DNA of 17,937 nucleotides from an uncultured Streptomyces sp. (lineage in GTDB: Bacteria > Actinomycetota > Actinomycetes > Streptomycetales > Streptomycetaceae): contig CAMLJW010000053.1 of the NCBI GenBank assembly GCA_946480485.1, positions 1 to 17,937 on the forward strand, given 5' to 3'. Made by a program: the position numbers and the translations under genes. This document shows positions 1 through 7,193 of this stretch, in pieces; the stretch's first letter is position 1; every line of letters begins with the position of its first letter. Below the pieces are notes generated by a model that saw only the letters and a list, made by a program, of their open reading frames with translations, was not told the DNA's origin and did no database searches.

Positions 1-96
1 TCAACAGATGGCGCTGGCGAGCCTGCACAGGTCGACGTGCAGCCGCGCCACGAGCAGCATGCCCGGCGTCTTGTCGCTCACGTCGTGGGAAACCAT
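1..96 (-). CDS. Cysteine-containing leader peptide (putative attenuator of cysO-cysM)
   Basis: A complete 31-codon ORF ends with TGA exactly at the left edge of the window. The C-terminal half reads RLHVDLCRLASAIC, with Cys at residues 24 and 31, the last one directly before the stop. This matches the actinobacterial leader peptides (R-x-HVDL core, small residues, terminal Cys) found before sulfur and cysteine genes. The family is known in outline and cysteine-responsive attenuation is described for mycobacterial Cys-rich uORFs; a role here is inferred. It lies just downstream of the Mec-like peptidase, where Streptomyces normally carry a MoaD/CysO-like gene and cysM, which would be off the window to the left. 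No ribosome binding site precedes the ATG, but a TACGAT -10 element sits 6 nt upstream, so the transcript may start at the ATG. An internal ATG at codon 13 would give a 19-residue form. Confidence 0.72.
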   Translation of the reverse strand: MVSHDVSDKTPGMLLVARLHVDLCRLASAIC

Positions 97-146
97 GGGC
101 TCATCGTATCGATTCCCGGTCCGGCTCCCGGAATGTGATCTCACAT
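97..146 (-). promoter_or_regulatory. Probable leaderless promoter of the leader peptide with palindromic operator
   Basis: On the minus strand TACGAT (103-108) fits the TAnnnT -10 consensus. It is followed by six bases and then the ATG, so transcription would start at or next to the A of the start codon. No TTGAC-like -35 is visible. Instead a palindrome with arms ATGTGA/TCACAT and a 2-nt centre (133-146) is centred about 43 nt upstream of the inferred start, where a class II activator would bind. The regulator is unknown. Confidence 0.4.
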
Positions 147-208
147 ACTGGATGAATTCTGGCCGAAATATGGGATCACCCAGATCAGGACGCCAGTAGC
201 ACCCCGCC

Positions 209-255
209 AGTACGCCATTAGTACGCCATCACTACGCGTCTACCACTACGCCTCT
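209..255. repeat. Degenerate 11-bp tandem repeat across the mec stop codon
   Basis: AGTACGCCATT (209-219), AGTACGCCATC (220-230) and the diverged ACTACGCGTCT (231-241) are adjacent. A related ACTACGCC copy (245-252) contains the stop codon of the M67 peptidase gene. On the minus strand the array carries TAG, TAG, TAG, TGA and TAA within about 30 nt, closing all three frames after the gene. Confidence 0.6.
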
Positions 256-665
256 ACGATCTTGACCTCCTCCTCGGTGACCCCGCCGTCCCTGATGCGG
301 AACGAGCGGAACTGGAACGGGCCCGCCTCGTCGGTGTCCGCCGTGGACACCAGCACGTAGTGGGCGCCGGGCTCGTTGGCGTACGAGATGTCGGTGCGGG
401 ACGGGTACGCCTCGGTCGCGGTGTGCGAGTGGTAGATGACCACGGGCTCCTCGTCGCGGTCGTCCATCTCGCGGTACAGCTTGAGCAGGTCGCCGGAGTC
501 GAACTCGTAGAAGGTGGGCGAGCGGGCGGCGTTGAGCATCGGGATGAACCGCTCGGGGCGGCCCGAGCCGGCCGGGCCCGCGACGACGCCGCACGCCTCG
601 TCGGGGTGGTCCTGACGCGCGTGCGCGACGATCTGGTCGACGAGGGCCTGGGTGATGGTCAGCAT
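246..665 (-). CDS. mec: M67 family (JAMM/MPN+) metallopeptidase, Mec-like
   Basis: This 139-residue protein is a zinc-dependent JAMM peptidase. The signature is intact: Glu23 in DEACG, then His79, His81, Ser89 and Asp92 in the H-x-H-x7-S-x2-D pattern. In mycobacteria the homologue Mec releases cysteine from the CysO-cysteine adduct made by CysM. The leader peptide directly downstream, and the expected cysO-cysM beyond the edge, fit that pathway. I chose ATG 665 because the similarity begins at MLTITQAL and the 20 codons before it lack a coding look. A TATCCT hexamer 7 nt upstream, with no ribosome binding site, suggests a leaderless mRNA. The stop codon lies inside a short tandem repeat. The family assignment is firm; the CysO substrate is inferred from context. 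Confidence 0.88.
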   Translation of the reverse strand: MLTITQALVDQIVAHARQDHPDEACGVVAGPAGSGRPERFIPMLNAARSPTFYEFDSGDLLKLYREMDDRDEEPVVIYHSHTATEAYPSRTDISYANEPGAHYVLVSTADTDEAGPFQFRSFRIRDGGVTEEEVKIVEA

Positions 666-678
666 GTCGGTCAGGATA
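666..678 (-). promoter_or_regulatory. Candidate leaderless promoter (-10) of mec
   Basis: TATCCT (673-678, minus strand) fits TAnnnT and stands 7 nt before the ATG. TTCGGT about 18 nt further up is a poor -35. Support rests on the hexamer, its spacing and the missing ribosome binding site. Confidence 0.35.
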
Positions 679-686
679 AGCAGAGG

Positions 687-719
687 GCCGCCTCGTACCG
701 AAGGGTGGTACAAGGCGGC
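687..719. repeat. 13-bp-arm inverted repeat upstream of mec
   Basis: The left arm GCCGCCTCGTACC (687-699) and right arm GGTACAAGGCGGC (707-719) pair at 12 of 13 positions around a 7-nt loop. It spans about -22 to -54 from the mec start, overlapping where a -35 should be. It could be an operator, or a terminator stem for transcription from the DUF2017/clpS side, though no T-tract follows. Confidence 0.6.
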
Positions 720-723
720 TCGC

Positions 724-930
724 ATGCTGGACCTCGACGAGGCGAGCGCGGCTCAGCCGTTCCTGACCGACCGCGGACGCCACCCGGACCACCACGCCGA
801 TGCCCTGATCCTCACCGCCGGCAGAGCCATGCCGGCCCGGGGTCATGACGCAGGGCCCGGTCGAACACCTCAACGGACGAGTGCCTCGCAAGCGTCACGG
901 CATGACCACGGCATGAGCGTCACTGCATGA
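724..930 (+). other. Intergenic ORF, possible gene relic
   Basis: The spacer between mec and the DUF2017 gene holds a plus-strand frame open from 652 to 930. From ATG 724 the first 39 codons have G or C at 35 third positions, as in the real genes here, starting MLDLDEASAAQPFLTDRGR. After about position 840 the codon pattern collapses. There is no ribosome binding site and I recognise no family. It may be a fragment of a lost gene or chance. Confidence 0.2.
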
Positions 931-952
931 GCGTCACTGCATGAGCGTCTCG
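911..952. repeat. 14-bp tandem repeat across the DUF2017 gene stop codon
   Basis: GCATGAGCGTCACT occurs at 911-924 and 925-938, and a diverged copy GCATGAGCGTCTCG at 939-952. The stop codon of the DUF2017 gene (934-936) is inside the middle copy. A shorter related piece (CATGACCACG) precedes at 901. The 14-bp period shifts frame, so the repeated TGA falls in a second frame. Confidence 0.75.
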
Positions 953-1539
953 ACGAGCGTCTCCTGGAGGCCGCCCAGCCACAGGTACGCCATCACCATC
1001 GGCTTGCGGGGATCCTCGTCCGGCAGCCGGTAGAGGAGGTCGGTGTCCTCCTCGTCGACGACGTCGAGCCGGGAGCCGATCGCCAGACGCAGGTCATTGA
1101 GGGCGCCGAGCCACTGCCTGGAGTCCTCCGCGGACAGCTTGAGGACCGCGCCGCCCTCACCCTGGACCGCCAGCGCGTCCAGGGAGCGGATCACCGCGAG
1201 GGCGTTCTCGCGCTTGCCCGCGCGCAGATCGTTCTCGGTGAAGCGGCGGAACTCCGCGGAGTGGACGCGCTGCTCCTCGGCCTGCTCCGGCGAGACGGCC
1301 TCGACGTCGGGGCCGCTGTAGGCGTCCGGGAAGAGGCGCTGCAGCACCGGGTCGGAGGGCGGCTCGCTGGGGCCTTCCGAGAACAGCTCGGCGAGCGGGT
1401 CCTCGGGCGCGTTCTCCGCGGGTCCGGGGCCGATGAGCTCCAGGAGCTGAACGGCGAGCGAGCGGATGATGGAGATCTCGACCTCGTCGAGAGCGACGGC
1501 CGCGCCGCCGCCGGGGAGCGGTTCGAAGTGTCCTGGCAT
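934..1539 (-). CDS. DUF2017 family protein
   Basis: This 201-residue soluble protein belongs to DUF2017, an actinobacterial family usually found next to clpS, as here. Its biochemical role is not known. It is acidic, with a Pro/Glu-rich stretch at about residues 37-90 and a helical second half rich in Leu, Arg and Glu; no signal peptide, TM segment or catalytic motif is visible. The ATG start at 1539 gives the usual family length, but only a weak ribosome binding site precedes it. clpS lies directly upstream on the same strand, with 71 nt between the genes, suggesting co-transcription. The last codons overlap a 14-bp tandem repeat. Confidence 0.85.
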   Translation of the reverse strand: MPGHFEPLPGGGAAVALDEVEISIIRSLAVQLLELIGPGPAENAPEDPLAELFSEGPSEPPSDPVLQRLFPDAYSGPDVEAVSPEQAEEQRVHSAEFRRFTENDLRAGKRENALAVIRSLDALAVQGEGGAVLKLSAEDSRQWLGALNDLRLAIGSRLDVVDEEDTDLLYRLPDEDPRKPMVMAYLWLGGLQETLVETLMQ

Positions 1540-1549
1540 GGAGTGAGTT

Positions 1550-1626
1550 CGCTACTTCCGGTCCTGCTCGCTGTTGCCGGTCGTTTCCGGTCCTGCGGGC
1601 CCGTCGCCCGCTATCTCCGGTCCTGC
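1550..1626. repeat. Spaced repeats at the clpS 3' end
   Basis: CGCTACTTCCGGTCCTGC (1550-1567) and CGCTATCTCCGGTCCTGC (1609-1626) match at 16 of 18 positions, and a partial copy, TTTCCGGTCCTGC, lies at 1584-1596. The rightmost copy contains the clpS stop codon and final codons. The rest fill the spacer to the DUF2017 gene. Confidence 0.65.
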
Positions 1627-1928
1627 TGAAGGGTGGCCCACAGACCGTAGCCGTGCATGGCCTGCACGTCGCGCTCCATCTCCTCGCGGGTCCCGCTGGA
1701 GACCACCGCACGGCCCTTGTGATGGACGTCGAGCATGAGCTTGGTGGCCTGGTCCTTGGAGTAGCCGAAGTACGACTGGAAGACGTACGTCACATAGCTC
1801 ATGAGGTTGACCGGGTCGTTGTGGACGATGGTGACCCAGGGGACATCCGGCTCAGGTACGGCGGAAACCTCCTCGGCCGACTCGATCTTCTCGATCTCTA
1901 GGGGTGCGGGAGCCGTCACAACGCCCAT
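1611..1928 (-). CDS. clpS: ATP-dependent Clp protease adaptor ClpS
   Basis: ClpS binds destabilising N-terminal residues of substrates and hands them to the Clp ATPase (ClpC-type in actinobacteria) with ClpP. The 105-residue product has an unstructured N-terminal tail (about 1-30) and then the conserved ClpS fold. It carries the substrate-pocket motif [11 protein letters not shown] (Asn37, Asp38, Met43) and the HHKG segment with His69, at the same spacing as Asn34, Asp35 and His66 of E. coli ClpS. I chose ATG 1928, preceded by GGTGG at suitable distance. The frame stays open 88 codons further upstream, but that part is not ClpS-like and runs into the pncB leader. It is divergent from pncB and heads a likely clpS-DUF2017 unit. 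Confidence 0.93.
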   Translation of the reverse strand: MGVVTAPAPLEIEKIESAEEVSAVPEPDVPWVTIVHNDPVNLMSYVTYVFQSYFGYSKDQATKLMLDVHHKGRAVVSSGTREEMERDVQAMHGYGLWATLQQDRR

Positions 1929-1993
1929 GCTGCCACCAGTGAGGGGTACCCGGCCAAACGGACCGGAAATCGTCAGAGTGACGAGATAGGCGG

Positions 1994-2082
1994 TAGCATC
2001 TTTGCCATGGTGCCATCCCCGGGGGACACCCCCCGGACCCCCGGCCGGCCTAGGGGGCGCCCCACAAGTGATCGCTAGGAGA
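1994..2082 (+). promoter_or_regulatory. pncB 5' region: -10 candidate, GC hairpins, ribosome binding site
   Basis: TAGCAT (1994-1999) fits TAnnnT, but no good -35 precedes it. The implied leader of about 80 nt contains GGGGG-ACA-CCCCCC (2021-2034) and a second stem CCCCC/GGGGG (2038-2042 with 2053-2057). A strong ribosome binding site AGGAGA (2077-2082) stands 6 nt before the GTG start. No recognisable NAD-related operator was seen. Confidence 0.35.
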
Positions 2083-2088
2083 CCTTGA

Positions 2089-3465
2089 GTGAACGCAGCG
2101 GACCCAGGGCTGCCAGAAGAAGGGCGCGAAGCGCTTTCGCACACGGCTGGTGGTGGGCGACGGGTGGGCGTGCCGTCGACAGCGCTCTTCACGGACCACT
2201 ACGAGCTGACGATGCTGCAGGCCGCGCTGAAGGCCAAGACCGCCGACCGGCGCTCGGTCTTCGAGGTCTTCACGCGCCGGCTGCCGGAGGGCCGCCGGTA
2301 CGGGGTCGTCGCGGGGACCGGACGGGTGCTGGACGCGGTCGAGAACTTCCGGTTCGACCCGGACATGCTCGGCTTCCTGCGCGAGCGCCGCGTCGTGGAC
2401 GAGCCGACCCTCGAGTGGCTGTCCTCGTACCGCTTCGGTGGGGACGTCTGGGGTTATCCCGAGGGCGAGGTCTACTTCCCGGGCTCGCCGATTCTGCGGG
2501 TTGAGGGCTCCTTCGCGCAGTGCGTGCTCCTGGAGACCGTGATCCTGTCGATCCTCAACCACGACTCGGCCATCGCGGCCGCCGCCTCCCGGATGGCCTC
2601 TGCCGCCGGTACCCGGCCGCTGATCGAGATGGGCGCCCGGCGCACGCACGAGCTGGCCGCCGTGGCCGCCTCGCGCGCGGCGTACGTCGGCGGCTTCACG
2701 ACCACCTCGGACCTGGCCGCGGGCTTCCGCTACGGCATCCCGACCGTCGGCACCAGCGCCCATGCCTTCACGTTGCTGCACGACAGCGAGCGGGACGCCT
2801 TCCAGGCCCAGGTCAACTCACTCGGCCGCGGCACGACGCTCCTCGTCGACACATACGACGTCGCCGAGGCGGTCCGGACGGCCGTCGAGATCACCGGGCC
2901 TGAGCTCGGGGCCGTACGCATCGACTCCGGTGATTTGCTGCTCGTGGCGCACCGGGTGCGGCAGCAGCTGGACGAGCTGGGCGCCACCGACACGAAGATC
3001 GTCGTGACCTCGGACCTGGACGAGTACGCGATCGCCTCGCTGGCCGCGGCACCCGTGGACGCGTACGGCGTGGGCACCCAGTTGGTGACGGGGTCCGGCC
3101 ATGCGACGTGTTCGATGGTCTACAAGCTCGTGGCTCGTGCCGAGTCGGCGGATCCGAAGGCTCCGCTCATGCCGGTGGCCAAGAAGTCGACGGGCGGCAA
3201 GACGTCCATGGGCGGCCGCAAGTGGGCCGCGCGGAGGCTCGACGAGGACGGGGTCGCGGAGGCCGAGGTGATCGGCACGGGGACCGTCCCGGCGGAGCTC
3301 GCCGACCACCGGCTGCTGGTGGAGCTGATAAAGGGCGGCCAGGTCATCGCCCGCGAGTCCCTGAACGTCGTACGCGACCGGCATGCCGCGGCCCGCGCGA
3401 ACCTGCCGATGTCGGCGACCCAGCTGTCCCGCGGGGAAGCGGTGATCCCGACGGAGTATGTCTGA
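2089..3465 (+). CDS. pncB: Nicotinate phosphoribosyltransferase
   Basis: The enzyme joins nicotinate and PRPP to nicotinate mononucleotide, the first step of the Preiss-Handler salvage route to NAD. The 458 residues show the family N-terminus FTDHYELTM (34-42), the QAALKA helix, LNHDSAIA (157-164), the [12 protein letters not shown] stretch (180-191), GTSAHAF with His225 at the regulatory phospho-histidine position, and VRIDSGDL in the barrel. The length is normal. The GTG at 2089 is favoured by the AGGAGA site 6 nt upstream; the next candidate, GTG 2167, would remove a non-conserved N-terminal stretch of about 26 residues. The following gene, pncA, makes nicotinate from nicotinamide, so the pair feeds one pathway. 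A hairpin at 3496-3526 could end the transcript between them. Confidence 0.95.
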   Translation: MNAADPGLPEEGREALSHTAGGGRRVGVPSTALFTDHYELTMLQAALKAKTADRRSVFEVFTRRLPEGRRYGVVAGTGRVLDAVENFRFDPDMLGFLRERRVVDEPTLEWLSSYRFGGDVWGYPEGEVYFPGSPILRVEGSFAQCVLLETVILSILNHDSAIAAAASRMASAAGTRPLIEMGARRTHELAAVAASRAAYVGGFTTTSDLAAGFRYGIPTVGTSAHAFTLLHDSERDAFQAQVNSLGRGTTLLVDTYDVAEAVRTAVEITGPELGAVRIDSGDLLLVAHRVRQQLDELGATDTKIVVTSDLDEYAIASLAAAPVDAYGVGTQLVTGSGHATCSMVYKLVARAESADPKAPLMPVAKKSTGGKTSMGGRKWAARRLDEDGVAEAEVIGTGTVPAELADHRLLVELIKGGQVIARESLNVVRDRHAAARANLPMSATQLSRGEAVIPTEYV

Positions 3466-3495
3466 ATGCGCTCGCGTACGCCCGATGAGTGCGCG

Positions 3496-3526
3496 CGGGC
3501 AGGCCGACCTGAAAAGGCTCTGCCCG
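3496..3526 (+). terminator. Hairpin after pncB
   Basis: CGGGCAG-GCC and GGC-T-CTGCCCG form a 10-bp stem with one bulged base and a 10-nt loop, 30 nt after the pncB stop. It lacks a T-tract, as is common for Streptomyces terminators. The rest of the spacer to pncA (3527-3741) shows no gene-like frame I would accept. Confidence 0.5.
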
Positions 3527-3741
3527 AAGTTCGGACCGGGGTACTCGGGGAGCGGCTTTGGCCACCTCGGCCCGGCCACGCATGAACAGGCGGTGAGCGG
3601 GAATGCAACGGCAGCGTCCACCCCATGTCCGCGGATGCCGAACGCACCCTCCCACTGTGCACGCGCACTCTCCAGGCTCGGTTCACCGGCCGGGCCCTCA
3701 CCTCTCTCGCCGACCGCCTGCCGAACCGAAGGACACCGACC

Positions 3742-4326
3742 ATGCGCCGCGCACTGATCGTCGTAGACGTGCAGAACGATTTCTGCGAGGGGGGCAGTCT
3801 CGCGGTGGCCGGGGGTGCCGACGTGGCCGCCGCGATCACGGAGCTGATCGGGCAGGCGACCCCCGGCTATCGCCATGTGGTGGCCACCAGGGACCACCAC
3901 ATAGCCCCAGGCAACCATTTCGCCGACCGCCCCGACTTTGTCCACTCCTGGCCCCCTCACTGCGTGGCGGGCACGGAGGGCGTGGGCTTCCATCCGAACT
4001 TCGCGCCGGCGGTCGCCTCCGGCGCGATTGACGCCGTCTTCGACAAGGGCGCGTACGCGGCGGCGTACAGCGGCTTCGAGGGCGTCGACGAGAACGGCGT
4101 CCCGCTGGCGGAATGGCTGCGCGCCCGGGAGATCACCGAGGTCGACGTGGTGGGCATCGCCACCGACCACTGCGTCCGCGCCACCGCCCTGGACGCGGCC
4201 CGCGAGGGCTTCCGTACGCACGTCCTGCTCGACCTCACAGCCGGGGTGGCCGAGGACAGCACCGAGCGGACCCTGGAGGAACTGCGCGAGGCGGGCGTGC
4301 GGCTCACCGGGAAGCCGGTCGTGTAG
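3742..4326 (+). CDS. pncA: Nicotinamidase (isochorismatase-like hydrolase)
   Basis: The enzyme deaminates nicotinamide to nicotinate, the substrate of the PncB encoded just upstream. All active-site residues are visible in the 194-residue protein: catalytic Asp9 (VDVQNDF), Lys102 (DKGAY) and Cys144 (ATDHCVRATA), and metal ligands Asp51, His53, His59 and His73. Their spacing is that of M. tuberculosis PncA. The ATG at 3742 has AAGGA 8 nt upstream and starts the core beta strand. The frame is open for 39 codons before it, but those residues are not family-like. It is cytoplasmic, with no signal peptide. Confidence 0.95.
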   Translation: MRRALIVVDVQNDFCEGGSLAVAGGADVAAAITELIGQATPGYRHVVATRDHHIAPGNHFADRPDFVHSWPPHCVAGTEGVGFHPNFAPAVASGAIDAVFDKGAYAAAYSGFEGVDENGVPLAEWLRAREITEVDVVGIATDHCVRATALDAAREGFRTHVLLDLTAGVAEDSTERTLEELREAGVRLTGKPVV

Positions 4327-4336
4327 CCAGGTCGTC

Positions 4337-4351
4337 CAGGCAGGCCGCCTG
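4337..4351. terminator. Weak hairpin between convergent pncA and hypothetical gene
   Basis: CAGGC and GCCTG are separated by AGGCC in the 61-nt gap between the pncA stop and the end of the opposing gene. The position suits a bidirectional terminator, but the stem is only 5 bp. A second weak GGCGG/CCGCC pair follows at about 4361-4378. Confidence 0.25.
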
Positions 4352-4387
4352 ATCGAGGGGGCGGTACGTTGCCCGCCGAGGCACCGG

Positions 4388-4723
4388 CTAGAAGCTTTGC
4401 GGGGTCGTGCTGCGGCGCATCAGGGTGCGAATCGGGTGCCACAGTTCGGCGGCGACGGCATCGCTGCCCGGTGCCGTGCGCCATACGAGGCCGTCGGGGT
4501 GGTGCAGGACCGCGGTGATCTCGTCCGGGGTCGGCGGATGGCCGTTGCCCCGCAGGTACACCGAGCGCATCCCCAGGTTACGCAGCCGCGTCAGGGCTCG
4601 GGCCCGGTTCTGGGCGTGCACGAGCACCCGGACCGCACCGGCGCCGCCGGCGGACGGGCTGGGCAGGTTCAACGCCACCACCACCGTCCCGTTCGGCAGC
4701 CTGCAGAAACCTCCTGCGCCCAT
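4388..4723 (-). CDS. Conserved hypothetical protein
   Basis: This 111-residue protein is basic and looks cytoplasmic: no TM segment, signal peptide or catalytic motif. It has a strand-rich first half (GTVVVALNLP, AVRVLVHAQN), an Arg/Leu-rich helix (about residues 38-49) and a PPTPDEITAVLHHPDG segment near residue 63. I recognise it only as a Streptomyces-type conserved hypothetical; no function can be given. The ATG at 4723 follows GGGGGTG at a rather long distance. TTGACA occurs on the same strand at 4749-4754, but with no -10 at the right spacing. It lies downstream of the protease gene on the same strand and is convergent with pncA. Confidence 0.7.
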   Translation of the reverse strand: MGAGGFCRLPNGTVVVALNLPSPSAGGAGAVRVLVHAQNRARALTRLRNLGMRSVYLRGNGHPPTPDEITAVLHHPDGLVWRTAPGSDAVAAELWHPIRTLMRRSTTPQSF

Positions 4724-4844
4724 GCGGTCACACCCCCGTGAAAACTGATGTCAATAAGAGAACCACAGCACGCACCTAAACACGATCGGCCGCAACCCGC
4801 CAGTGGGTCACGGCTGATCATGCTTTGACCTGCGAAGACGTTCC

Positions 4845-7193
4845 CTACTTCGTCGCGGGCGAGACCTTCACCGTGATCGTCGAGCCATCGCGCGGCTGCT
4901 TCACGATCGCAATCTTGGTGTGGGTGTCAGTGATCTTGACACCCGCGTTCGGGTTGCTCGCGTCGTAGTAGGTGTTCGTGCGGTCGTTGAAGATCCGGTT
5001 GCCCGGGAACGACTTGATCCTCGTGGCGACGTCCGCCTTGTGCAGTGTGAAGCCGTCCGTCCGGTACGAGCTGAACGGCGAGTCGAACGCCTGGATGCGG
5101 TTGCGCATCAGCGTGCCGTCGGCCCACTTCAACGGCTTCGGGTGGGCGTCCACCGGCAGCAGCCGGCCATGGCCCGGGTGCCGGCTGACGTTGTTGTCGG
5201 CCTGGGAGGTGTCCCACTTCCAGATCAGCAGGCCGTTCTGGTACGGGAAGTGCTCCGCCCAGGACGGACGCGTGGTCGAGAAGCCGAAGTTGTACGGGCC
5301 CATCCGGAGGGTCTTGTCGTACGACACGTACTGGCGGTTCTCGGCGATGTAGTACTGCGGGTAGTCCTTGGTGAAGGACGCGCCGATGCGCGAGAAGCCG
5401 TTCGCCGTCCAGGCGTTGTCCGCGCTCTCCGCGTCGTCCGAGAAGACCGGGGCGCCGTCCGCGGTGACCGCGATCGAGTCGGCCGCGAAGCCCTTCTGGG
5501 CCACACCGCCGTCCGTGGCGTAGCGGAAGCGGATGTCGATCTTCCTGCCCGCGTAGGCGTCCAGCGGGTACGCGAGCTTCTGGTACGCCTCCACCGAGCC
5601 GGTCAGCGCGGGCCTGTCACCGGCGTCACGCGGGATGGCGGTCCCGTTCGCGGTGCCGTCGACGGGCGTCCAGTCGGCGCCGCCGTCGGTGGAGACCTCG
5701 GTGTAGAGGTAGTCGAAGTCCTTCTCGATGTCCCACCAGCCGTCGAGAGTGAGGGAGGCGGAGGAGTTGCCGGTCAGGTCGACGGACCGGGAGAGGGTGT
5801 TGTGCAGGTCGTCGCCCATTCCGCTCCACCACTGCGTGGCGCCCCGGGCCGGGGGCACGACCTCGGTGGCGACGGCTTTTCCGGGCAGTTCGACCACGAG
5901 GGCCTGCGCGTTCTTGGTGTTGTACTCGGCGACGCCCAGCTTGTGGGTGGACCGCGTCGCGGCCTTGGCCGTGTCGTACTTCAGCCAGCCGAGCTGCAGC
6001 TTGTCCCAGGCGGTCATGTCGCCGGGCAGGTCGCCGATGCTGTCCTCGCCGGTGCCGAGCAAGGAGCCGGAGGACATCAGCGTCCAGAAGGCGGTGGAGT
6101 TCTCGCCGGCGCGGCTGGTGTCGTAGTGGTCCGGCAGACCCAGGTCGTGGCCGTACTCGTGGGCGAAGACGCCGAGTCCGCCGTTCTCCGGCTGGATGGT
6201 GTAGTCGCCGACCCAGATGCCGGAGTCGCCGATCTGAGCGCCGCCCAGCTTGTTGCCGTCCGGACCGGTGGAGCCGACGTCGGTGCCGAACGCGTACCAG
6301 CGGTGGGCCCAGATGGCGTCCTCGCCCTGGGCGCCGCCGCCCGCCGACTCGTCCTCACCGGCGTGCACGACCTGGAAGTGGTCGATGTAGCCGTCGGATT
6401 CGTTGAAGTCGCCGTCGGCATCGAAGTCGTTGCGGTCCCAGGTGTCGTAGCCGGCCAGCTCGGTCCTGATCTCGGCGTCCGACTTGCCGGCGGCCTTCTG
6501 GGCCGCGAACCAGGCGGTGACGCCGTCGCTGACGAGGTTCCATACGCTGTTGCAGTTGGCCTGTCCGCACGCGTTGTTGCCGTAACGGGCCTCGTTGTAG
6601 GGGACCTTGACCCAGTCGGAGACCGTGCCGTCGATCGAGTAGCGGCCCGAGGACTGCTTCTCGTAGTACTTCTTCATCGACTCGACACCGGTGCCGGTGC
6701 CGAAGTAGAGCTCCTTGAAGTGCTTCTGGTTGTAGTCCGCCTGCCAGGCCGTGCTGTTGTCCTTGGTACGGTCCGGCTCGGCTATCTCGTTGTGGGCCGG
6801 GCCCGCCGTGCCGCCGTAGCGGCTGTCGGTCTTGTCGCCGAACTCCACCAGGATCGTGAAGATCTGGTCGGTCTTCTCCCGGCCAAGCTCGACGTACTTG
6901 TCGTTCCCGAGCTTCACGACCTGCGAGCCGCTCCGGCTCTTGACCGTGGCTTCGCCGGATAAGACTCGCTTCAACGCCTCTTCACGCCAGCCTTCCTGAC
7001 GCTCTGCCAGGGGACCCTTGAGGTCGTGCTCGGCGTGATCTTCGGCAGGCGCCGGGTCCTGCCGGTTCGCGGCGGCCGTCAACGTGTCGCCGGCATCGGC
7101 CCGCGCCACCGAGAAGGTCGAGAACATGGCCGCGGCGGCCACGATCGCGACACTCGTCGCGGTCACTCTGAACGTCCATAATCCGCCGGTCAC
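4845..7193 (-). CDS. Secreted M6 family metalloprotease (immune inhibitor A-like)
   Basis: This 782-residue zinc endopeptidase has a signal peptide (residues 1-34, ending ARADA) and a propeptide up to about 105. The catalytic domain carries HEYGHDLGLPDHYD: zinc ligands His345 and His349, catalytic Glu346, third-ligand candidate Asp355, and Met373 of the Met-turn. A Ca-binding-like acidic loop lies at 253-271, and Cys209/Cys214 could form a disulfide. The C-terminal half is the beta-rich region typical of immune inhibitor A proteins. The GTG at 7193 has a perfect AGGGAGGA site 9 nt upstream. Codons 5 and 78 are both TTA (7179-7181 and 6960-6962), the leucine codon read by the bldA tRNA in Streptomyces, so translation is probably tied to development. 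The substrate is unknown; extracellular protein breakdown is the likely role. Confidence 0.93.
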   Translation of the reverse strand: MTGGLWTFRVTATSVAIVAAAAMFSTFSVARADAGDTLTAAANRQDPAPAEDHAEHDLKGPLAERQEGWREEALKRVLSGEATVKSRSGSQVVKLGNDKYVELGREKTDQIFTILVEFGDKTDSRYGGTAGPAHNEIAEPDRTKDNSTAWQADYNQKHFKELYFGTGTGVESMKKYYEKQSSGRYSIDGTVSDWVKVPYNEARYGNNACGQANCNSVWNLVSDGVTAWFAAQKAAGKSDAEIRTELAGYDTWDRNDFDADGDFNESDGYIDHFQVVHAGEDESAGGGAQGEDAIWAHRWYAFGTDVGSTGPDGNKLGGAQIGDSGIWVGDYTIQPENGGLGVFAHEYGHDLGLPDHYDTSRAGENSTAFWTLMSSGSLLGTGEDSIGDLPGDMTAWDKLQLGWLKYDTAKAATRSTHKLGVAEYNTKNAQALVVELPGKAVATEVVPPARGATQWWSGMGDDLHNTLSRSVDLTGNSSASLTLDGWWDIEKDFDYLYTEVSTDGGADWTPVDGTANGTAIPRDAGDRPALTGSVEAYQKLAYPLDAYAGRKIDIRFRYATDGGVAQKGFAADSIAVTADGAPVFSDDAESADNAWTANGFSRIGASFTKDYPQYYIAENRQYVSYDKTLRMGPYNFGFSTTRPSWAEHFPYQNGLLIWKWDTSQADNNVSRHPGHGRLLPVDAHPKPLKWADGTLMRNRIQAFDSPFSSYRTDGFTLHKADVATRIKSFPGNRIFNDRTNTYYDASNPNAGVKITDTHTKIAIVKQPRDGSTITVKVSPATK

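Noticed and set aside
1929..2192. 88-codon upstream extension of clpS
   Set aside because: Not ClpS-like, overlaps the pncB start and leader; ATG 1928 has its own ribosome binding site and gives the normal length.
3625..3741. 39-codon N-terminal extension of pncA
   Set aside because: PncA normally begins at the first beta strand; AAGGA precedes ATG 3742 at the right distance.
2818..4221. 467-codon open frame on the minus strand
   Set aside because: It overlaps pncB and pncA in antisense, both supported by complete active sites and ribosome binding sites.
4806..4830. GGTCA/TGACC arms after the M6 protease stop as a terminator
   Set aside because: Only 5-bp arms with a 15-nt loop; too weak to call.
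4920..6962. 680-codon open frame on the plus strand
   Set aside because: It is antisense to the M6 protease; a long frame produced by the high-GC codon pattern, with valine/arginine-rich product and no family features.
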